Part shown: piece after piece, positions 16,209 to 24,535 of the stretch
Layout: the number at the start of each line of letters is the position of its first letter
Numbering within the stretch: position 1 is the stretch's first letter
Notes under the pieces: model-generated
Database searches by the model: none
The model's input: only the letters and a program-made list of their open reading frames with translations
Told to the model about the DNA's origin: nothing
Translations under genes and position numbers: made by a program
Assembly (NCBI GenBank): GCA_037176905.1
Contig: JBBBWG010008091.1
Coordinates: forward strand, 1-24,535
Source of the DNA: Azolla pinnata
Lineage: Eukaryota > Streptophyta > Polypodiopsida > Salviniales > Salviniaceae
DNA length: 24,535 bases
Reading direction: 5' to 3'

Positions 16209-19105
16209 CTCGCCCTCAAGAAGATCTCGGTCGGATCTCAGAAGCCCTCGTTCGTATCCTCCGAGATTGCACCCGCACCAAGGACCTGCTTCTTGGCAGA
16301 CTCGCCCACCATGCGGCGCTGTTCCTCCTCTTCCCCGACCCCTGCGGCAATCCCAACGGCGTCGTCTCCGATCAGCATTCCAGCAGGTTGGGATGCGAGC
16401 TCATCAGAATGTTCGGCGCGTGCGGAAGCATGCGAGATGCGAGGCACGTCTTTGCGCGCTCCCCTTGCAAGAATGCCTACGCCTGGACCGCGATGATCTC
16501 GGTGCTCGCCCACCATGGCTTCTGCCTGGAAGCTTTGGAGCTGTACGAGGAAATGCAGGCATCGGGAACGGGGATCGCTCCTCATGCTGCGGTGCTCGCG
16601 ATCAAGGCGTGCGCGAGCATCGCAGACCTGCGTCGAGGACAGCTCGTGCATTCCGGCGTCGTGAAGCAGGAGATGTGGCCCGATAACTTCATCGCGAGTG
16701 CCCTCGTCGACATGTACTGCAAATGTGGGAGTGTGGAGGATGCGCTTTGCGTTTTCGATCGCTTGCCTCGGAAAGATGTCGTGATGTGGTCCGCCATGGC
16801 TGCCGGGTATGCCCACCATGGCTATGATTCAGAAGCTCTCCAGCTGTATGACAGGATGCAGGTCGACGGCGTGGAACCGAATGAAGTTACATTTGTATCA
16901 GTTCTCAAGTCCTGCGGCGCTTTGAAAGCCCTCGAGCAAGGCAGGGTAATACACTCGGAAGTGATTAAGCGAAGTAAAGAGACCAATCTAATTATCGGGA
17001 ATGTTTTGGTCGATATGTATTCCAAATGCGGGACCTTGGAGGACGCATCGAATACGTTCGACCGCTTGCCCGCCAAGGACGTGATCTCGTGGAATGCCAT
17101 CATCGCGGCATTCTTTTCACATCGGGAGTTCAGCAAAGCCATGCGTTCCTTCAATGAAATGCAAATGGAGGGTGTCGAACCGAGCAAGCCCATCATTCTA
17201 TGCCTGCTGCAGTCCTTCACCGCAGCTGGAGACCTCGATCAAGTACGGTTGGTACATGCTTACATCCTGTTTGAACAAGCTATACTGGATAAATTCATCG
17301 ATAATACACTGGTGGATGGGTATTCTAAGTGTGGAACTGTGATGGATGCGTTAAAAGTTTTTAATGGTTTGCAAAAACCTGATGTTGTATCTTGGAATGC
17401 GATGATTGCAGGCTATGCTGAGTGTGGACTTGGAGATGAGGCTTTTGATTTATTCCGAAGGATGAAATTGGAGTGCAGGAACCCAGACAAAGTGACATTC
17501 TTGTCTGTTCTCAAAGCTTGCATTTCCGCGTTATCGTCAACCGAAGGAAAACTAATCCACACCGAAATTATGAAACAAAACCATGAATCGGATCTATATG
17601 TTGGGAGCACATTGGTCGTCATGTATGCGAAATGTGGATCTGCAGAAGACGCTTGTAATTGGTTCGATCGACTGCCCACGAGGAATGCAGTTTCATGGAA
17701 TGCATTAATTACATGCTATTCAGATTGCGGCCATTTTGCAGAAACTGTTAATCTTTTCCGGAAAATGCGGAATGAAGGCATCGAGCCTAATATGCTTACA
17801 TCATTGGCTATGCTAAGAGCTTCTGCTGTCCTCGCAGCACATGATTTGGGCAATTTGATTCACTCAGATGCTGTAGAGCAAGCATTTGAGCAAGACACCG
17901 GAGTTCAGAATGCTGTGCTCGATATGTACATTAAGTGTGGGAGCTTCCCAGATGCTGAAAGAGTGCTTGATATGATGTTGGTTCAAGATGTGGTTTCATG
18001 GTCGTCTTTAGTATCAGGCTATGTGGAACAGGGTAATGGTGTAAAAGCTCTCCAGGTTTTGGCAACCATGCAATGCCATGGCATAGAGCCCAACAAAATT
18101 ACATACTTGTGCGCATTCAAAGCATGCTCCAGCATCAGTGCTTTACAGCAAGGTCGCCTTTTACATGCAGCTATGTTAAGGCAAGACCTTGAACTTGAAT
18201 CCTCCGTCGGGAGCAGCCTCGTTGACATGTATGCAAAATGCAGCAGCCTGGATGATGCACAAAGCACCTTTGATAAATTGCCTCAGCGCTGCGTGGTGTG
18301 CTGGTCAGCCTTGATTGGAGGTTATGCTGATAATGGGTTTGGCGAAGAGGCGTTAGAACTCTATGACGAGATGATTCTTGATGGCGTACCACCAAACGAT
18401 GTAACATGTTTGTCAGTGATGAAGGCATGTTCTAACATTGCTTGTTTGCACAGTGCGAAATGTCTACACGATGGCATTGTTGAGCGTGGATTAGACTTGA
18501 GCTCCTCAGTGCAGAGCACCCTAGTCGACATGTATGTCAAATGTGGAAGCTTAGAAGATGCACTAGCAGCATTTGATTCATTTGTCATAAAGGATGTAGT
18601 ATCCTGGAATTCAATAATCGGCGGTTATGCTGATCATGGGAGCATAAAGCTCGCTCATCTTTACTTTACGAACATGCAGTTAGAAGGCATTAAGCCAGAT
18701 CGGGTGACATTTGTATGCTTGCTATATGCCTGTAGTCATGCAGGTCTTGTATGCGAGGGTTATGGCTACTTCAAGTCTATGGTGGATGAGTGTGGCCTCT
18801 CCCCCAGAATAAGGCATTTTGTATGCATGATCGACTTACTCGGTCGCTCAGGACAGCTGGATAAGGCTGAGGAATTGGTCTCGAGTTTGCCTTGCGAATC
18901 CAACAGCGCGGTGTTTTTAAGTTTGCTCGGCTCTTGTGCAAAGTATAGAGAAGCAGAAATCGCAAGCAAAGCGTTTGATAGCCTTCGTAAGTTTGACTGC
19001 AGAAGTTCTTCAACATATGTTTTGATGTCGAACATATACTCTTCAAATAAGGTATGGGAGGATACATTTCAGATTGATGACACACTTGGCACGGAATCGG
19101 GGTAA
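16175..19105 (+). CDS. PLS-type pentatricopeptide repeat (PPR) protein, 976 aa, no DYW domain
   Basis: PPR proteins bind organellar RNA and guide editing, splicing or stability. Intronless as read. About eight S-P-L modules follow one another at roughly 100-residue spacing from residue 75. Each is marked by a line such as LIRMFGACGS, LVDMYCKCGS, LVDMYSKCGT, LVDGYSKCGT, LVVMYAKCGS, VLDMYIKCGS, LVDMYAKCSS and LVDMYVKCGS, followed by (V/I)SWNAxI-type and PNxVTFxSVLKAC-type helices. After the last module come the PLS-class tail PDRVTFVCLLYACSHAG and E1/E2-like helices (about 908-965, with TYVLMSNIYSSNKVWED). The frame then ends DDTLGTESG with no E+ or DYW deaminase. I chose ATG 16175 (MATRDCCELAL); the frame is open upstream to ATG 16073, but that part runs through an acceptor-like repeat. 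Organelle targeting is likely for the family but no clear transit peptide is visible. Confidence 0.93.
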   Translation: MATRDCCELALTRPQEDLGRISEALVRILRDCTRTKDLLLGRLAHHAALFLLFPDPCGNPNGVVSDQHSSRLGCELIRMFGACGSMRDARHVFARSPCKNAYAWTAMISVLAHHGFCLEALELYEEMQASGTGIAPHAAVLAIKACASIADLRRGQLVHSGVVKQEMWPDNFIASALVDMYCKCGSVEDALCVFDRLPRKDVVMWSAMAAGYAHHGYDSEALQLYDRMQVDGVEPNEVTFVSVLKSCGALKALEQGRVIHSEVIKRSKETNLIIGNVLVDMYSKCGTLEDASNTFDRLPAKDVISWNAIIAAFFSHREFSKAMRSFNEMQMEGVEPSKPIILCLLQSFTAAGDLDQVRLVHAYILFEQAILDKFIDNTLVDGYSKCGTVMDALKVFNGLQKPDVVSWNAMIAGYAECGLGDEAFDLFRRMKLECRNPDKVTFLSVLKACISALSSTEGKLIHTEIMKQNHESDLYVGSTLVVMYAKCGSAEDACNWFDRLPTRNAVSWNALITCYSDCGHFAETVNLFRKMRNEGIEPNMLTSLAMLRASAVLAAHDLGNLIHSDAVEQAFEQDTGVQNAVLDMYIKCGSFPDAERVLDMMLVQDVVSWSSLVSGYVEQGNGVKALQVLATMQCHGIEPNKITYLCAFKACSSISALQQGRLLHAAMLRQDLELESSVGSSLVDMYAKCSSLDDAQSTFDKLPQRCVVCWSALIGGYADNGFGEEALELYDEMILDGVPPNDVTCLSVMKACSNIACLHSAKCLHDGIVERGLDLSSSVQSTLVDMYVKCGSLEDALAAFDSFVIKDVVSWNSIIGGYADHGSIKLAHLYFTNMQLEGIKPDRVTFVCLLYACSHAGLVCEGYGYFKSMVDECGLSPRIRHFVCMIDLLGRSGQLDKAEELVSSLPCESNSAVFLSLLGSCAKYREAEIASKAFDSLRKFDCRSSSTYVLMSNIYSSNKVWEDTFQIDDTLGTESG

Positions 19106-20355
19106 GGTGTCTTTGGTAAGGTGATTGTTGTATGCCTTGATTGGTAAGGCTTCAAACTGTCCATGACGAAACAGAGTATAAAAAAAGCTCGTGGATGGAT
19201 TTGGGATCATATTCTTCAATTCTCGAGTTGTGGATTATCCAACTAGATCCAATCAAAATGGGCCAAGGATGATATCCACATTACAAGAGCCAATGAAATG
19301 TGCCGCGGATGTTGATGCAAAACCAACCAAGGAAGCAAGAGAAATCCACACATAACTTGGCTTCCTGATTCATTAGAAATGACAGAAAGACAGTGCAATG
19401 GCTTTGAATGCTGTTTGCATAAATAAGTAACTGAATGAGTGAGGGCTTACTTGAAATAAGAAAATATTAATTTGCAGTGGAAAGATGATGTTTTTGCTTC
19501 AGATCATGTAATGCATGTGCATCAGCTTCTCCGTGATAAAGCAAACTTCAGAGCAGTTCAAATAAAACCCCACATTCATTAGCACCAAGGAGAAGACTGC
19601 GCACAGCATATAATTTCAAAAAACATTTGCATCAGCGAATGCGCTGGAGATGAAGACCACAACAGGTATTGTTAATTTGCATGATCGATCAACTCCCAAA
19701 CAATTTGTTCGTGTAGTTGTACTCTGAAGAGCCTCAATTTCGAAGGCAAATTTATAATTGCCTTGAACGCAGACATACATGTGCAGTTTGTAAATTTCTC
19801 ACTCTTCATGTCATTGTTCCAATAGCATACGCGTTGCACACCATTTACCTGTTGCTGTGTACACTTGATGCCCACCCTATCCACGCCCACCATAGCGAAT
19901 GCCAGAATTTATTAAATCAATTTCATTTCTTTTTGCAATGGATGTTCTCCAATAACAAAATCTTGCGTGATACAATTCAAACATTGTTTTACTCTCACCG
20001 GATTGGTAATGGTTGACGATGCATGTTGCGGTGCAAGTCAAGGCGATGTTAGAAGCAAACCAATTCACCGTAATCGTGAAAATGCCTGAGAAATAAGATA
20101 TGGGAGAAGTGTGGGTGGGCTCACTAAGTTTGGGACCTAAATTCTTGAAAGATGGTCATAGTGGATCAAAATGCTTAGGAAAGTAAGTTAAATAGAGCAG
20201 AAACACTTACGAGCTAAAATGTTGAGGAACCAGAGATACCTTGGAAGAAGTGTGTGTATATATATTATTGTTTGTATTTGAAAACAGACAAAGTTATCAC
20301 TTGACAAATTTACTGCATGTTGCACTGCAGAAGGAGTGAAACCACAGGCAGGTCA
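19106..20355. other. Intergenic between the PPR gene and PYRB
   Basis: No gene is supported. The bases right after the PPR stop (GGGGTAAGGTG, 19097-19107) would also make a good 5' splice site. I found no downstream exon with E+ or DYW motifs (for example SWIE or HP..). The minus-strand ORFs at 19672-20068 lack domains. The part next to 20355 is the 3' flank of PYRB. Confidence 0.45.
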
Positions 20356-22503
<2,148 letters not shown>

Positions 22504-22512
22504 TCCTGTCTG

Positions 22513-22608
22513 TTTTAGGGTTTCAGGGTTTTAGGGTTTTAGGGTTTCAAGGGTTTAGGGTTTTTTAGGGTTTAGGGTTTCAAGGGTTTAGGGTTTTTTA
22601 GGGTTTGG
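22513..22608 (-). promoter_or_regulatory. Dense telo-box (AAACCCTAA) cluster directly upstream of the PYRB start
   Basis: Read on the coding strand, the 96 bp ending 10 bases before the ATG hold about a dozen AAACCCTAA-type words. They include two copies of a longer unit with AAACCCTAAACCCTTG. Telo-boxes are established plant promoter/5'-UTR elements, common in genes for translation and nucleotide supply, and are bound by TRB-type Myb proteins. The position suggests a 5'-UTR or core-promoter role in growth-linked expression, which is an inference. Confidence 0.75.
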
Positions 22609-24410
22609 GACTTGGGGCTTAGAATGCCCTCTTCTTCTTCTACTTGCATAAACACGATCGGAAACAACTCAAAGCTGCAGTTCGGGCAATTTAAACAGCT
22701 CCGATTACCTGGCTCCGTTCGACTCTTATTCGTCCTGTTTGAGGTCCCTAATGAAGAACAAGATGATGATGATGATGACGAAGACGATGATGATTGGTGG
22801 TGGTGGTGGTGATGGTGATGATGATGATAGTGTCGACGACGATTATCTCAATTTCAATCTGCCCATGATCAAACCTTTATGGAAGCTTCTTGCTAGCAAG
22901 AAATGGGCGAGTAGCGATTCAAATCTTGTTTGATTTGGACATTTTGTGTTTGGATCATTCTTGCATTCAAATCTCGACATTGATTTTTCTATCCCATCTG
23001 TAAGTGCATACAAAGATTTGCCATGATCACAATTAAGTACCAAAATTTAAGCTTTTGTTGGATTGGATGCACGTGTTCAAAAGGATGGATGATGTCCATT
23101 TGCAAAAAGCTTCTAGAGTTTGGTAACAAGTCTCTCAAGGCCCTGTGTGCAATCGAAACGACCTCTTGGAATCACTAGTTAAGGAGAACCAAATGTTACT
23201 TATAAAGTAGACACCACGATCGATCGGGCTTTTGAAAGTACCATAGTTTTGATCACTCGATGCTCTCCATTTGGTGATGATTGTTACTGATCTTATGATA
23301 GGCAGCATGTACGTCTACTTCAGCCAACCTCCCAATCCTCTTGATGAGCATTGTCTTGTATGTTTGGAATTGGGAATTATAATGTTTGGGAATTGTAATA
23401 GCAAAGGCCATCAATCTATTTTGCGCCTGTAACGTGGAATCTCGCAAATGTTTGCCCTCCCAAATAAGCAATCTAGATGTTCCTAACACCTCCCTTTGCA
23501 AAGATTCTGCATTTCCCTCTCTAAGGGAGGACTGACTCTAAAGGCAAAAATTGTAAGATCTCATCACTCTATTAGTGTTACTTTCAAGTCTCAATTCCAG
23601 TCTTTCCCGAATCTATGCCAACTTTCTTTCCTCTACAAAGAACCGCGCTAATTGTACCAGAGGTTGATTGCTTGCAAACACAGCCATCAAAAAAGAAAAG
23701 CGGCATCATCCTTGGAGTGCATACATGATCTCAGAACACCCATGGTGTAACCATAAATGTTTCACATTCAGATAATTGTGGACGATGAATAATGGCATCT
23801 GAGTTATCTTCATGTTATATCATGCTATGACTAGACAAGCACCGCTTCTTTTGGCGAGGTTTGGACCAAAACGTCTTCCGATGGCATTGCGATACATTAC
23901 CTTAGGATACGATTCTTCGCTTAATCAAGTAATGTTCCCAAAGTATTAGCATAAATCTGAAACACCCTGACTAATTCCCTTTTCAATCATGACCTCACTA
24001 ACCATCCATATCCCTTACGTAGTCTACGAGTCCCTTACACATTCCGTGATAAGCTTTTCGTTTACTGAAAGAGGATTGGAAAATTGCTGTGGAGATTGAA
24101 TCTCATTAATTGTACAACATGTTCAAGTGTCAGTAGTTTTAATTTAGAAATCTCTTCGCTAATTTCACTTAATCACTACTTATTATCTATAGTCATTCAT
24201 TAGTCGCTTCCGTTCAGTACTACCCACAGTCATGACATTTTTTGGTGGTAATTTAGCTGGTTGAGGGTACTTTGGCAGTAAGTTAGCTGTTTCACGTGTT
24301 TAAGGTCAATTCAGAATGTTTCCAGGACTTGACACAGGCACTATCACCATAGCTTGGAAAGAATATGCATTAATTAGCAATGGTGCTATCCTGCTCAGAA
24401 ACAACAGGGT
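22609..24410. other. Intergenic DNA upstream of PYRB
   Basis: Positions 22760-22830 are a GAT/GGT trinucleotide microsatellite (Asp- or Trp-rich frames are artefacts). From 22900 to 24300 the DNA is AT-rich with no recognisable gene. Two similar short segments, 'ggtaatttagctggtt' (about 24246) and 'agtaagttagctgttt' (about 24277), lie close together. Confidence 0.5.
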
Positions 24411-24528
24411 TGTTCCAGATTGTTATGGAATGCAGACTATAAAAAGAATGAGCTACAGAATCACTGGTGTTCCAGATTGTTATGGTGGTATTCATACCAT
24501 AGAAAGAATGTGCTACTTAGTAATCATG
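24411..24528 (+). repeat. Two-copy 57-bp tandem repeat
   Basis: TGTTCCAGATTGTTATGG begins at 24411 and again at 24468. Both copies continue through an AAAGAATG(A/T)GCTAC element. The second copy runs into the window end, so the array may continue. Confidence 0.8.
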
Positions 24529-24535
24529 TAGGGAA

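Noticed and set aside
22612-22933. Plus-strand ORFs with Asp and Trp runs
   Set aside because: They are translations of GAT/GGT microsatellites next to the PYRB promoter and have no domain.

Overview
The window is nuclear DNA from a land plant. Three split genes have textbook GT-AG introns and plant-specific protein families, and a fourth gene is an intron-poor PLS-type pentatricopeptide repeat (PPR) protein. The PPR phrasing (repeated LVDMYxKCGS modules about 100 residues apart) resembles non-seed vascular plants, especially ferns. That lineage call is an inference; introns are short (about 45-560 bp), so the genome looks compact here. There are no bacterial, viral, tRNA, rRNA or CRISPR features.

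Layout: (1) 455-1609 (+), a five-exon gene for an unrecognised protein with one probable membrane segment; its stop lies inside a 57-bp tandem repeat. (2) 1610-5795, no gene: minisatellite, diverged duplicated blocks that look like retroelement or LTR debris, a telomere-like TTTAGGG cluster and a TTAACG-rich AT-rich stretch. (3) 5796-8217 (+), a four-exon xyloglucan endotransglucosylase/hydrolase (XTH) with a Ser/Pro linker and a probable GPI-anchor signal. (4) 8218-10251, intergenic, with possible eroded LRR-gene pieces on the minus strand. (5) 13449-10252 (-), a ten-exon DUF676-type serine esterase/lipase. A 100-N gap at 13499-13598, flanked by the same 77 bp on both sides, interrupts its 5' end. 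(6) 13735-15290, microsatellites, including about 1.15 kb of TG-rich alternating purine-pyrimidine DNA. (7) 16175-19105 (+), a 976-residue PPR protein. (8) 22503-20356 (-), a five-exon plastid aspartate carbamoyltransferase (PYRB) with a telo-box cluster just upstream of its start. (9) 22609-24535, intergenic.

The genes are unrelated housekeeping or cell-wall genes and do not form one pathway. The most unusual structure is inside the XTH gene. Intron 3 is built almost wholly of tandem copies of its own 3' splice site plus the first bases of exon 4, giving five upstream decoy acceptors, each of which would lead to an early stop. Intron 2 shows a similar array whose AGs have been lost, and the DNA just before the PPR start is a third, weaker case. 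I read these as tandem duplication of 3' splice-site regions, possibly a regulated 'poison acceptor' array. All exon boundaries were worked out by eye from reading frame, splice signals and family similarity; nothing was run.
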